NCBI GenBank assembly: GCA_040878185.1
Contig: JBBDMS010000061.1
Span: 1 to 55,350, forward strand
Length of the DNA stretch: 55,350 bases
Direction of reading: 5' to 3'
DNA from: JAWXBK01 sp040878185
Lineage (GTDB): Bacteria; Pseudomonadota; Alphaproteobacteria; Dongiales; Dongiaceae
In this document: in pieces, positions 16,379-24,705 of the stretch
Numbering within the stretch: position 1 is the stretch's first letter
How the letters are laid out: every line of letters begins with the position of its first letter
Position numbers and translations under genes: made by a program
The notes under the pieces: generated by a model
Database searches by the model: none
Seen by the model: the letters and a program-made list of their open reading frames with translations, nothing else
Told to the model about the DNA's origin: nothing

Positions 16379-17515
16379 TCAGGCGGGTCTGGCGCCCGAT
16401 CGCGGTTCGGGCAGCAGCTCGGCCGCCAGGCGGTTCGCTTCATCCACGTCTTCCTGCGACATTTCCTGCGCCAGGGCGGCGCGGGTCTGGACCGCATCGA
16501 GATTGCCTCGGCTCGCCGCCAGCGATGCCCAGGCCAGAGCAAGCGGCCGGCTTTTTTCGACCCCGTGTCCGGCGGTGTGGAGGAAGCTCATCCGGTATAT
16601 GGCGCGGACGTCGCCCTGCTCGGCGGAGGCACGGCACCAATGCGCGGCGGCATCGTGATCGACCGGCATGCCTTCGCCCTTGCCGCACATCACCGACAGA
16701 TTGAATTGCGCATTCGGTTCGCCGAGTTCGGCGGCGCGCCGGAACCAGTCGGCCGCTTCGTTCATGTCGCGCTTCACGCCATGGCCGAGATAATAGAGCA
16801 GCCCGACCATCGCCAGCGCGCGCGCATTGCCGGCCGCTTCGGGGCCTTTCAGCAGCACCGCCGCCGCATCGTAGTTGCGCGGGACATCCTGTCCGTTGAA
16901 AAACATTTCGCCGAGTTTCACCTGCGCTGCGACGCGCATCGGCGCGGTCAGCTCTTTCGACGCGCGGCCGAGGATTTCGTCGGCGCCCTTGACGCCGCCC
17001 AGCATCGCCGCCATCGCCCACAGATAGGCATGGCCCGCGCTCTGGCCGACACCGTCGCCGGCGAGAAACAGACGCGCGAGGCGAAGCTGGCCTTCGGGCA
17101 GGCCCCGGCGCGCCGCCTGGATGAACCATTGCGCAGCCTTTTCGCTGTCGCGGCGCGCACCGGTGCAGTCGAGAAACATGAGGCCGAGCCGTGTCATCGC
17201 CGCCGTATCGCCCTGTTCGGCCGCGCGGCGATACCAGAGTCCGGCCTGTTCGTAGCTCTGTGCAACGCCGCGACCGGAAAAATACATGTTGCCGAGATTG
17301 CTCATCGCGCCGGCGACCCCGCGCTCGGCCGCGAGGCGAATCCAGCGCGACGCTTCTTCCAGGTCCTGCGGGACGGCGTCGCCGTGGAAATAAAGATAGC
17401 CGAGATATGCCTGGGCAATGGCATTGCCCTGCTGGCTCAGCGGCCGCAACAGTTTGTACGCCGTGCCGAAATCCTTGCGGCGATAGGCGTCGAGCGCGTC
17501 CTCGAGCGATGCCAC
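16379..17515 (-). CDS. Sel1-repeat (SLR) protein
   Basis: A 378-residue protein made almost entirely of Sel1-like repeats: AQAYLGYLYFHGDAVPQDLE, AMSNLGNMYFSGRGVAQSYE, AMTRLGLMFLDCTGA, ALAMVGLLYYLGHGVKRDMN and AQFNLSVMCGKGEGMPVDHD. Such solenoids bind proteins; there is no enzymatic motif and no signal peptide. The frame is open far upstream, but the GTG at 17515 follows AGGA and begins just before the first helix, so I chose it. An ATG in another frame nearby is not used. The gene is divergent from the reductase at 17651. Confidence 0.82.
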   Translation of the reverse strand: MASLEDALDAYRRKDFGTAYKLLRPLSQQGNAIAQAYLGYLYFHGDAVPQDLEEASRWIRLAAERGVAGAMSNLGNMYFSGRGVAQSYEQAGLWYRRAAEQGDTAAMTRLGLMFLDCTGARRDSEKAAQWFIQAARRGLPEGQLRLARLFLAGDGVGQSAGHAYLWAMAAMLGGVKGADEILGRASKELTAPMRVAAQVKLGEMFFNGQDVPRNYDAAAVLLKGPEAAGNARALAMVGLLYYLGHGVKRDMNEAADWFRRAAELGEPNAQFNLSVMCGKGEGMPVDHDAAAHWCRASAEQGDVRAIYRMSFLHTAGHGVEKSRPLALAWASLAASRGNLDAVQTRAALAQEMSQEDVDEANRLAAELLPEPRSGARPA

Positions 17516-17650
17516 GGCTTCCTGTCCATTGTCTGAGCGCCGGGCCGACGATAGCGCAGCCCGTCCGCCGCCGCCAAACCGCCCTTGCTGTGCGATGCAG
17601 CGCCTCGCATCATCGCCGTTGCACAGCCCATGCGGAAAAGGCGTATCGCC

Positions 17651-18598
17651 ATGCGGTTTCTTGTTCTCGGCGCCGGTGCAGTCGGCGGTTACTTCGGCGG
17701 CCGACTGGCGGCGGCCGGTCGGGACGTTCGTTTTCTCGTGCGTCCGGAACGTGCCAAACGGCTTTCGGCCGGCGGTCTCCGGATCGTCAGTCCGGAAGGC
17801 GATCTCGCGATCGCGCCGCAACTCGTCATCGCCGGAGACCAGGCGAGCATCGCGGCGCCGGCCGACGCGATACTGCTCGGCTGCAAATCCTACGATCTCG
17901 ACGCGGCGGTTGCGGCGCTCCGCCCATATGTCGGTCCCGATACGATGATCGTGCCGCTGCTCAACGGGCTCCGGCATCTGGTCGCGCTCGATGCGGCATT
18001 CGGCGAACATTGTGTGCTCGGCGGGCTCTGCCAGATTTCCGCGACGCTCGACGACGGCGGCACGATCCGCCATCTCGGCCTTGCGGCGCGGCTGCCGTTC
18101 GGCGAGCGCGCGGGCGGGCTATCGCCGCGCGTCGGGCGGCTTGCCGCCGCCATGAACGATGCCGGATTTCAGGCGCCGGCCAGTGCCGAGATCATGCAGG
18201 ACATGTGGGAGAAGTTCACGATTCTGGCGTCGCTCGCCGGTGCGACCTGCCTGATGCGCGCGCCGATCGGTCCCATCGTCGGCGCGGGAGGCACGGGCTT
18301 CATGCAGACGCTGATCGCGGAATGTATCGCGACGGCGACCGCTGCCGGCTTTCGGCCGCGGCCGGAGTTCCACGATCGGATCGAGCGCCTGACGGATCCG
18401 CAGTCGACGCTTGCCGCATCGATGCTGCGCGACATCGAACGCGGCGGGCCGAGCGAAGGCGATCATGTGCTGGGCGATCTCGCCCGCCGTGCCGCGTCGC
18501 TCGATGTAGCAACGCCCGTCCTCGATATGGCGGCGCTGCATCTTGCCGTCTATGAGCGCTGTCGCCTTGCGTCAGACGCCGGAACCAAGGCGCCATAG
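17651..18598 (+). CDS. 2-dehydropantoate 2-reductase family protein
   Basis: A 315-residue NADPH-dependent reductase of the ApbA/PanE family, which reduces ketopantoate to pantoate or acts on similar 2-keto acids. Visible motifs are LVLGAGAVGGYFGGRLAAAG at 4-23, ILLGCKSYDLD with the catalytic-type Lys near 80, VPLLNGLRHL near 101-110, and AEIMQDMWEKFTILASL near 180, which carries the conserved Glu and Lys. ATG 17651 directly precedes the Rossmann motif; no strong ribosome-binding site is seen. The last 27 bp overlap the convergent chrA gene. No other pantothenate genes are near, so true PanE function is uncertain. Confidence 0.88.
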   Translation: MRFLVLGAGAVGGYFGGRLAAAGRDVRFLVRPERAKRLSAGGLRIVSPEGDLAIAPQLVIAGDQASIAAPADAILLGCKSYDLDAAVAALRPYVGPDTMIVPLLNGLRHLVALDAAFGEHCVLGGLCQISATLDDGGTIRHLGLAARLPFGERAGGLSPRVGRLAAAMNDAGFQAPASAEIMQDMWEKFTILASLAGATCLMRAPIGPIVGAGGTGFMQTLIAECIATATAAGFRPRPEFHDRIERLTDPQSTLAASMLRDIERGGPSEGDHVLGDLARRAASLDVATPVLDMAALHLAVYERCRLASDAGTKAP

Positions 18599-19888
18599 CG
18601 CGCCGAGCAATGCCGCGCCGCCGAGGACCGGCAGCAGGCCGAGCCTGAAACGCAGTAATGCCACGCAGGCCGCGATCGCGAGCACGAGCGCGGCGATGTC
18701 GATCGTCGCCCAGTCCGGTATCCAGAGCTGCAGCGGTCCGGCGCGAATCTGCTCGACGCGCCCGAACAGCACATGCAGCAGGAACCAGAGCGCCAGATTC
18801 AAAATGACGCCGACCACGGCGGCCGTGATTGCGGCCAGCATCCGTCCGAGCGCACGGTTCGCATAGAGCCGCTCGACATACGGGGCGGCCGCGAAGATCC
18901 AGAGAAAGCACGGAGCGAACGTCACCCACAGCGTCACGAAGGCGCCGATCGTGCCGGCCAGGGCCGGATCGATGCCGAGCCCGTCGCGGAACGCCGCCAT
19001 GAAGCCGACGAACTGCAGCACCAGGATGAGCGGCCCGGGTGTCGTCTCGGCAAGGCCCAGCCCGTCGACCATCTCGCCTGGTTGCAGCCAGCCATAATCC
19101 CCCACCGCCGCCTGCGCGACATAGGCGAGCACCGCATAGGCGCCCCCGAAGGTGACCATCGCCATCTTGGAGAAGAAGATCGCGATATCGCTCAGCACAT
19201 GACCGCTGCCGAACAAAAGAACGATTGCCGCGACGGGAGCAAGCCAGATCGCGCCCCAGATCGCGATCGTTCCCAGGGTTCGCCGCAGCGACAGCGGCGG
19301 CGCGTCGGTCGCAAGGGCATCGGAGGGCGCATCATGCGCCATCGGCAGCAAGAGGCCGGCGAAGGCGGCTGCGGCGATGATCAGGGGGAACGGCAGGTCG
19401 AAAAAGAAAATGGCGACAAAAGCGAGCCCGGCAATGGCGACCGGCAGCGGCCCGCCGAGCGCGCGCCGTCCGATCCGTATCAAAGCCTCGATCACGATCG
19501 CCGCGATCGCCGGTTTTACGCCGTAAAAGATCGCATCGACCAGCGCGGCATCGCGATAGAGCGCGTAAACGAGGCTCAGCGCGAAGACAATCAATGCGCC
19601 CGGCAGCACGAACAGAAGACCGGCGGCGAGGCCGCCTTTGATGCCGTGCAGGCGCCAACCGATATAGGTTGCAAGCTGTTGTGCTTCCGGCCCGGGCAGC
19701 AGCATGCAGAAATTGAGTGCGTGCAGAAAGCGCCGCTCGTCGATCCATTTCTTCTCGTCGACGACAATGCGATGCATCAGCGCGATCTGTCCCGCCGGAC
19801 CGCCGAATCCGAGGCAGCCGATCTTCAGCCAGATGCGGATCGCCTCGCGAAAGCTCGGCATCGGCGGGTGCGAAGAAGACAGGCTCAT
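18572..19888 (-). CDS. chrA: Chromate transporter ChrA
   Basis: A 438-residue inner-membrane protein of the long-chain CHR family, which exports chromate driven by the membrane potential. Two homologous halves are visible. The first has LKIGCLGFGGPAGQIALMHR (20-39) with EKKWIDERRFLHALNFCMLLPGPEAQQLATYIG. The second has FSKMAMVTFGGAYAVLAYVAQ near 240 with LAETTPGPLILVLQFVGF. About ten hydrophobic segments are present. It is translated after chrB with an ATGA overlap (19885-19888), giving the common chrBA order. Its 3' end overlaps the convergent reductase gene by 27 bp. Confidence 0.95.
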   Translation of the reverse strand: MSLSSSHPPMPSFREAIRIWLKIGCLGFGGPAGQIALMHRIVVDEKKWIDERRFLHALNFCMLLPGPEAQQLATYIGWRLHGIKGGLAAGLLFVLPGALIVFALSLVYALYRDAALVDAIFYGVKPAIAAIVIEALIRIGRRALGGPLPVAIAGLAFVAIFFFDLPFPLIIAAAAFAGLLLPMAHDAPSDALATDAPPLSLRRTLGTIAIWGAIWLAPVAAIVLLFGSGHVLSDIAIFFSKMAMVTFGGAYAVLAYVAQAAVGDYGWLQPGEMVDGLGLAETTPGPLILVLQFVGFMAAFRDGLGIDPALAGTIGAFVTLWVTFAPCFLWIFAAAPYVERLYANRALGRMLAAITAAVVGVILNLALWFLLHVLFGRVEQIRAGPLQLWIPDWATIDIAALVLAIAACVALLRFRLGLLPVLGGAALLGALWRLGSGV

Positions 19889-20838
19889 GCCGGGGTGTCT
19901 GCGTCCGACAGGCTGGCGTGCAGGTCGTCGAAAAGAACAATCGCGCGTTCGAGCCGCTCGTAATCGTCGTCGTAGCGCCGAACCAGACCTTGAATCAGTC
20001 GCGCGACGCCCGGCGCGTCTTCGCGACCGAATTTATCATCCTTGATATCGATGTCGTGAACGATCTCGGCGATCGCGATGGTCGCCGGATCGACGATCTT
20101 CCCTTCCTCGACCAGCACCTCGAACGTGCACCGATCGCCGCGATGGGTGTATTCCGCCTCGAACATATCGAACCGCAGCTCGCGTTCCGCCGGCTGATAG
20201 TTCGCGTCGGTCACAAACCGGAAACTGGCGTTCGGGTCGATAGAGCGGCGAATCAGCCAGGCCGACGCCAGCCGGTCGATATGCGGATCGGATCGCGTGA
20301 CCCAGATTCGGCCGCGCGGAATGCCGTCGCCCGATCCGGTACCGGGCGATGTGTCGCCGGCGATCGCATCGAACCCCGAGAGTGCGGCGCTGGCGCGTGC
20401 GCGGCCGGTCGCACCGAAAAAATCGATGCGTTCGATCTGCCGGAAGCTGCGCTTGATACGTTCGATCTGGGCGCGTTCGATCGTCGGATGGCGCGCGAGT
20501 GCGCCCGCTTCAAGCGCGAGCTGTTCGTAATCGTCGTTTCGCGCGTCGTCGAAGGCCGCCCGCAGTTCGTCGTCGGTCATGCCGGCCATCAGCCTTGCCT
20601 CCAGGATAAGTGCTTCGCCGCCGGCTTCCGCGATCTCGCGCCGCAGCCATTCGAAATCCTCCCGGCATTCGGTGCTGTGCGGCAGCGCATAGAAACCGTT
20701 TCGGAGCGCAACCGCGCCGAGCTGGTTGAGCCGCCGCCAGAACTTCACACGCGCCGACGCCGCTTCGGTCGGAAGCCTGAGCGACAACATGAGCCAGGCG
20801 CGCGTCGAGCCGTCTGTTGCCGTCTTTACTTTGTACAT
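19885..20838 (-). CDS. chrB: Chromate resistance protein ChrB
   Basis: A 317-residue ChrB-family protein, known as a chromate-responsive regulator or accessory factor of ChrA. The N-terminal half (WLMLSLRLPTEAASARVKFW, LGAVALRNGFYALP) is the ChrB N-domain. The C-terminal half has WVTRSDPHIDRLASAWLIRR near 180, MFEAEYTHRGDRCTFEVLVE near 225 and VHDIDIKDDKFGRED, the ChrB C-domain with conserved His, Asp and Cys. Its ATG (20838) lies inside an inverted repeat, suggesting autoregulation. It is divergent from a second gene carrying only the ChrB C-domain plus rhodanese. Confidence 0.95.
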   Translation of the reverse strand: MYKVKTATDGSTRAWLMLSLRLPTEAASARVKFWRRLNQLGAVALRNGFYALPHSTECREDFEWLRREIAEAGGEALILEARLMAGMTDDELRAAFDDARNDDYEQLALEAGALARHPTIERAQIERIKRSFRQIERIDFFGATGRARASAALSGFDAIAGDTSPGTGSGDGIPRGRIWVTRSDPHIDRLASAWLIRRSIDPNASFRFVTDANYQPAERELRFDMFEAEYTHRGDRCTFEVLVEEGKIVDPATIAIAEIVHDIDIKDDKFGREDAPGVARLIQGLVRRYDDDYERLERAIVLFDDLHASLSDADTPA

Positions 20839-20861
20839 GTTATGAGTATAACATAATTATG
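20837..20861. promoter_or_regulatory. Palindromic operator candidate of the chr locus
   Basis: Perfect inverted repeat ATGTTAT-GAGT-ATAACAT (20837-20854) overlapping the chrB start codon, joined to a 10-bp palindrome CATAATTATG (20852-20861). The tract is very A/T-rich in a GC-rich setting and lies between divergent chr genes. ChrB itself is the natural candidate ligand. The binding assignment is inference. Confidence 0.65.
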
Positions 20862-20946
20862 AAACAGAATAACAGCCTGATTATTCGTTTTGGTTCAAAG
20901 AATTAGCTTGCGGCCCCGCGCGCCGGGGCCGGCCTGGAGGTCCGAG

Positions 20947-21759
20947 ATGAAATGGATTACCCGCGAAAAGCCGAAAATCGACCGGGTGGCCTGTCCCTGG
21001 CTGGTTCGTCGCTTCATCGACCCCGCGGCCGAATTTCTCTTCGTACCGGCGGATCGTGTACTCGCGGAGGCCGCGCGGCAGAACGCGGTTCCTTACGACG
21101 TGCCCGACGTCGAACTCAGTCACGTCGGACCGCGCTGCAGTTTCGATGCCTTTCTCGCCAAGTACAAACTTGACGATCCGGCGCTGAAGGCACTGGCGCC
21201 GATCGTGCGCGGTGCCGATACCGGTCATCCGGAACTGGCGCCCGAAGCGTCGGGGCTGCTCGCCATCTCGCTCGGCCTGTCGCGTCGCTTCGACGACGAC
21301 CATGAAATGCTCCGTCACGGCATGGTGGTGTACGACGCGCTTTACGCCTGGGCCTCCCAAGCGCGGAACGAAACGCATGGCTGGCCGCCGCAGCCGGCTG
21401 CATCCCCGTCCGCGGCGGCGACACTCGACGCGGCCGCGCTTACGGCATTGCTGGGTCGCAATGAGACCGTGCTGCTGCTCGATGTCCGCAAGCGCCCGGC
21501 CTATGACGCGGCCGGACGGCATATCGCCGGTGCCGAATGGCGCGATCCCTTCGCCGTCGAGACCTGGGCCGATCGCGTGCCGCGCGATCGGATCGTCGTG
21601 GTTTACTGCGTGCATGGACACGAGGTCAGTCATGGCGTTCGCGATGCACTGATCGCGCGCGGCATCGATGCACGGCTGATCGACGGCGGCTACGAAGCAT
21701 GGGTCGCCTCGGGCGGCGCGATCGAAGCCAATCCGCCAGCCGGAAAGGTCGCCGGCTAA
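20947..21759 (+). CDS. ChrB C-domain fused to rhodanese (chromate resistance/sulfurtransferase)
   Basis: A 270-residue two-domain protein. Residues 1-145 match the ChrB C-terminal domain: MKWITREKPKIDRVACPWLVRRFIDPAAEF, VPYDVPDVELSHVGPRCSFD and RFDDDHEMLRHGMVVYDALY. Residues 160-265 are a rhodanese: VLLLDVRKRPAYDAAGRHIAGA and the active-site loop VVYCVHGHEVS with Cys221. The ATG at 20947 has GGAGG 6 nt upstream. It is divergent from chrB across a palindromic operator candidate, so it probably responds to chromate as well. Its exact reaction is not established. Its stop overlaps the convergent cobW-like gene by four bases. Confidence 0.88.
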   Translation: MKWITREKPKIDRVACPWLVRRFIDPAAEFLFVPADRVLAEAARQNAVPYDVPDVELSHVGPRCSFDAFLAKYKLDDPALKALAPIVRGADTGHPELAPEASGLLAISLGLSRRFDDDHEMLRHGMVVYDALYAWASQARNETHGWPPQPAASPSAAATLDAAALTALLGRNETVLLLDVRKRPAYDAAGRHIAGAEWRDPFAVETWADRVPRDRIVVVYCVHGHEVSHGVRDALIARGIDARLIDGGYEAWVASGGAIEANPPAGKVAG

Positions 21760-22856
21760 CCCTGTTCCTGGAACTGCCGGAACATCGCGTCGACCGTCAC
21801 GGGATCGAGATCGCGCGCGATGACCACGAGACGCGATCGCCGGTCGGCATCGGGCCAGGCCGCCAGTTCGACCGGCGGATGGAAGAGATGCTGCACGCCG
21901 TGCACCGCGACCGGCCCTTGGGCATCGGCGACATTGAGCACGCCCTTGAGCCGCAGCAGGTTCGGGCCGCAGCCGGCGATCAGCGCCTCGACCCAGTCGA
22001 CGAAGCGCGCCCAGTCGAGCGGCGTCTCATGCGTCAGGACGAAGGCGCGAATTCGCGCATTGTGCCGGTTCACGTCGGGTGCGTGATGATGTGCGTCGCC
22101 ATGGCGATGCCCGTCGCCTTCGTCGTGACGATGCGCATGCGTCGTCTCGGCATAGGCTTCGGCGCCATAGGCCTCCGCATTCAGCCAGCGCTGCACGTCG
22201 AGGCTCCTGGTCGCCGGGTTGTAGAGTCCGGCATCGAGCAGGGCGGCGGCATCGATGCGGCCCTGTTCGGCACGCAGCAGCGGTGCCGCCGGATTGAGCG
22301 CACGCAGTCGCGCTTCGAGCGAGGCGACAGCGGCCTTGTCCGCGAGATCGCATTTGGTGAGCACGATCCGGTCGGCCATGGCCGCCTGCTTGACCGATTC
22401 CTCGTGCGTATCGAGCTGGGCTTCGCCATGCACCGCATCGACGGTCGCCACGATGCCGTCGAGCCTGAACTTGTCGGCAACCAGCGGGTCCTGCATCAGC
22501 GTGTGGATGATCGGCGCCGGATCGGCAAGCCCGGTCGTTTCGATGACGACGCGCCGGAACGCCGGAATCTCGTTGCTCCAGCGCTTCCGGAAGAGGCGGC
22601 GCAGCGCGTCGATCAGATCGCCCCGCATTGTGCAGCAGAGACAGCCGCTCGCCAGCAGCACCATGTCTTCCTTCGCCGTTTCGAGCAGCAGATGATCGAG
22701 TCCGATCTCGCCGAATTCGTTGACGACGACGGCGGTATCCGAAAGATCGGGGCTTTGCAGCAGATGACGCAGCAATGTCGTCTTGCCGCTGCCGAGGAAG
22801 CCGGTCAGCACCGATACGGGCAGGCGTTCTGCTGGCGTCGGATCGGTGTCGGTCAT
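21756..22856 (-). CDS. CobW/COG0523 family GTPase, metallochaperone-like
   Basis: A 366-residue G3E-family GTPase of the CobW/YjiA/ZNG1 group, which delivers or manages a metal ion. The Walker A GFLGSGKTTLLRHLL is at 19-33, NEFGEIGLDH at 46-55, the metal-binding GCLCC (CxCC) at 71-75, and the NKxD-equivalent LTKCDLAD near 170. A histidine-rich loop (HAHRHDEGDGHRHGDAHHH) near 240-258 is a likely metal reservoir. The CobW C-terminal domain follows (RIRAFVLTHETPLDWARF onwards). It overlaps the heme A synthase gene upstream (ATGA, 22853-22856), so the two are translationally coupled, hinting at metal supply for the respiratory chain. Confidence 0.9.
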   Translation of the reverse strand: MTDTDPTPAERLPVSVLTGFLGSGKTTLLRHLLQSPDLSDTAVVVNEFGEIGLDHLLLETAKEDMVLLASGCLCCTMRGDLIDALRRLFRKRWSNEIPAFRRVVIETTGLADPAPIIHTLMQDPLVADKFRLDGIVATVDAVHGEAQLDTHEESVKQAAMADRIVLTKCDLADKAAVASLEARLRALNPAAPLLRAEQGRIDAAALLDAGLYNPATRSLDVQRWLNAEAYGAEAYAETTHAHRHDEGDGHRHGDAHHHAPDVNRHNARIRAFVLTHETPLDWARFVDWVEALIAGCGPNLLRLKGVLNVADAQGPVAVHGVQHLFHPPVELAAWPDADRRSRLVVIARDLDPVTVDAMFRQFQEQG

Positions 22857-23938
22857 GCCCGCGCCTCATAACGCGCCGCCTCGTAAAGTGCCCAGACGAG
22901 CGCGGTCAGAAGCAGCAGCGCGCCCGCCTGATGCAGCACGGCCAGCGGCAAGGCGACGACGCTCAGCAGGGTCGCGATGCCGAGTGCGCCCTGCAGCAGC
23001 GCCATGCCGGCGAGGAGATCGAGCGGCCGGCCGCGCGTGACTTTGTCCTTCGCGTGCGGCGCGACAAACCAGAGTGCGAGAACGGCGATCACGGTCGCGA
23101 CCGCGAGCCAGCGATGCGCGAACTGCGCGGCGACCGGGTTCTCGAACAGATTGATCCAGAGCGGCTCGAGCGCGAGCGCATCGCCCGGCAACAGCGCACC
23201 GCCCATCAGCGGGAATTCGTTGTAGACGAAGCCGCCATTGAGTCCGGCCGTGAACGCGCCCATCGTCACGGCGATGCCGAGCAGCACTGCGAACCAGTGC
23301 AGGCGGCGTCGGTTGACCGGATCGACGAGACCCCCCGGCGGGCGGAGGCAGAGCAGCGCCAGCCAGAACAGATAGAGGTAGATCGCAAAAGCGAGCAGCA
23401 GATGTGCGACCAGCCGGTACTGATTGACGTCGGTACGTTCGGCAAGTCCGCTCGCGACCATGAACCAGCCGAGCGCGCCCTGCGCGCCGCCGAGCAGAAA
23501 CGCTGCGACCAGATAGGGCGTGAGGCCCGCCGGAATGCGGCGGCGGATCAGGAGCCACAAAAACGGCAGCAGGAACACGAGCCCGATCAGCCTGCCCCAG
23601 AGCCGGTGAATCCATTCCCACCAGAAGATTTCCTTGAACGCGGCAAGCGACATGCCGCGATTGATCTGCTGATACTCGGGAATCTGGCGATAGAGATCGA
23701 AGAGGCGCTGCCATTCGGCTTCGTTCAGCGGCGGCAGCGCGCCTTTGAGCGGCTGCCATTCGGTGATCGATAGACCGGATTCGGTGAGCCGCGTGATGCC
23801 ACCGATTACCACCATCGCGAAGATCATTCCGCAGCAGAGCAGCAGCCAGCGCGCAATCCAGCGCCGGTCGTTGGCGGGTGCCGCCGCGATGCGGTCGGCG
23901 AGCCTGTCGCTGCGGTTCGATGCCGGGGCGGATGTCAT
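22853..23938 (-). CDS. ctaA: Heme A synthase (COX15/CtaA)
   Basis: A 361-residue integral membrane protein that oxidises heme O to heme A for cytochrome c oxidase. The N-terminal WLLLCCGMIFAMVVIGGITRLTESGLSITEWQPLKGALPPLNEAEW (about 30-75) is diagnostic of COX15 type 2. FKEIFWWEWIHRLWGRLIGL near 105 carries a heme-ligand His, and further conserved His lie in RLVAHLLLAF, FAHRWLAV and LHQAGALLL. Eight hydrophobic helices fit the family. It is followed by a CobW-like GTPase with an ATGA overlap and preceded by a GNAT gene 12 bp upstream. No ctaB/coxBC genes are in the window. Confidence 0.95.
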   Translation of the reverse strand: MTSAPASNRSDRLADRIAAAPANDRRWIARWLLLCCGMIFAMVVIGGITRLTESGLSITEWQPLKGALPPLNEAEWQRLFDLYRQIPEYQQINRGMSLAAFKEIFWWEWIHRLWGRLIGLVFLLPFLWLLIRRRIPAGLTPYLVAAFLLGGAQGALGWFMVASGLAERTDVNQYRLVAHLLLAFAIYLYLFWLALLCLRPPGGLVDPVNRRRLHWFAVLLGIAVTMGAFTAGLNGGFVYNEFPLMGGALLPGDALALEPLWINLFENPVAAQFAHRWLAVATVIAVLALWFVAPHAKDKVTRGRPLDLLAGMALLQGALGIATLLSVVALPLAVLHQAGALLLLTALVWALYEAARYEARA

Positions 23939-23950
23939 GGCGGGCGGGTT

Positions 23951-24586
23951 CTAGTCCCGGTCCGTTGCGTTCACAAGCGCAGCCATCGGCGCAGCCGCCG
24001 GCACAATCGACGGCGCCGAGCCCTGACGCGCGCGCCAGGCCTCGCGCGTTATCCGGTACAGCACATGCGCCGAGAGCGGATGCGATTCGAACAGCAGGGG
24101 ATGATGAAAGTCTTCGCCCGGATCGTGGGTGAGGCCGATCCGCGTCATCACTGCGCGCGATCGTGCGTTCGCTTCGGTCGTGAACGAGACGAATGCGTCG
24201 AACGGCAAGGTCTCGAATCCGAATTGCAAAGCCGCGCGTGCCGCCTCCGTCGCATAGCCCATGCCCCAGAAATCGCGGGCGAGGCGCCAGCCGATCTCGA
24301 TTGCCGGCGTGAAGCGCGCGTCGAACGGCACCGGCGCGAAGCCGGTGAAACCGATGAAAGGCGCGGCATCGGGAATCTCGATCGCCCACAGGCCCCAGCC
24401 GCGTCGCGTCATGCCGTCGAGGATCCGCCCGGCCAGCGCGTCGCTCTCCGCGCGGCTCAGCAGATCGGGCAGATATTCCATGACGGCGGGATCGGCATTC
24501 ATCGCGGCGAACGGTTCGAAATCCCCGTAGCGCCACGGGCGCAGGATCAGCCGGTCGGTTCGGAGGGTGGCGGGCAAAGCGGGCAT
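23951..24586 (-). CDS. GNAT family N-acetyltransferase (RimJ-like)
   Basis: A 211-residue acetyl-CoA-dependent acetyltransferase. LRTDRLILRPWRYGDFEPFAAM near the N-terminus, IEIGWRLARDFWGMGYATEAARAAL near 90 (acetyl-CoA-binding motif A, with the WGMGYATEA loop), and FVSFTTEANARSRAVMTRIGL near 130 are the RimJ/RimL subfamily pattern. The frame extends 36 nt further to a TTG at 24622, but the ATG at 24586 starts the conserved domain. No clear ribosome-binding site is seen. It probably heads a minus-strand operon with ctaA and the CobW-like gene. The acetyl acceptor is unknown. Confidence 0.87.
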   Translation of the reverse strand: MPALPATLRTDRLILRPWRYGDFEPFAAMNADPAVMEYLPDLLSRAESDALAGRILDGMTRRGWGLWAIEIPDAAPFIGFTGFAPVPFDARFTPAIEIGWRLARDFWGMGYATEAARAALQFGFETLPFDAFVSFTTEANARSRAVMTRIGLTHDPGEDFHHPLLFESHPLSAHVLYRITREAWRARQGSAPSIVPAAAPMAALVNATDRD

Positions 24587-24705
24587 GGCCGGCGGTCTAG
24601 ACCCGCAACCCGGCTGCGGCAAGCCGTCCGGGTCGCCGATGGCGCTTGCCGCCGCATTCGCCGCCCGCGTAGCGTCCGGCCCAGGAGATACGCCAGAGGG
24701 CGCCC

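Noticed and set aside
17490..17530. An ATG-initiated start for the Sel1-repeat gene near 17524
   Set aside because: That ATG is in another frame; the repeat-coding frame has only the GTG at 17515 at this place.
20839..20946. Assigning exact -35/-10 boxes in the chr divergent region
   Set aside because: Several A/T-rich hexamers fit weakly (for example TATACT on the minus strand) but none with convincing spacing.
22866..24536. A 556-codon minus-strand frame across ctaA and the GNAT gene
   Set aside because: Arg-rich shadow of two well-supported genes in another frame.
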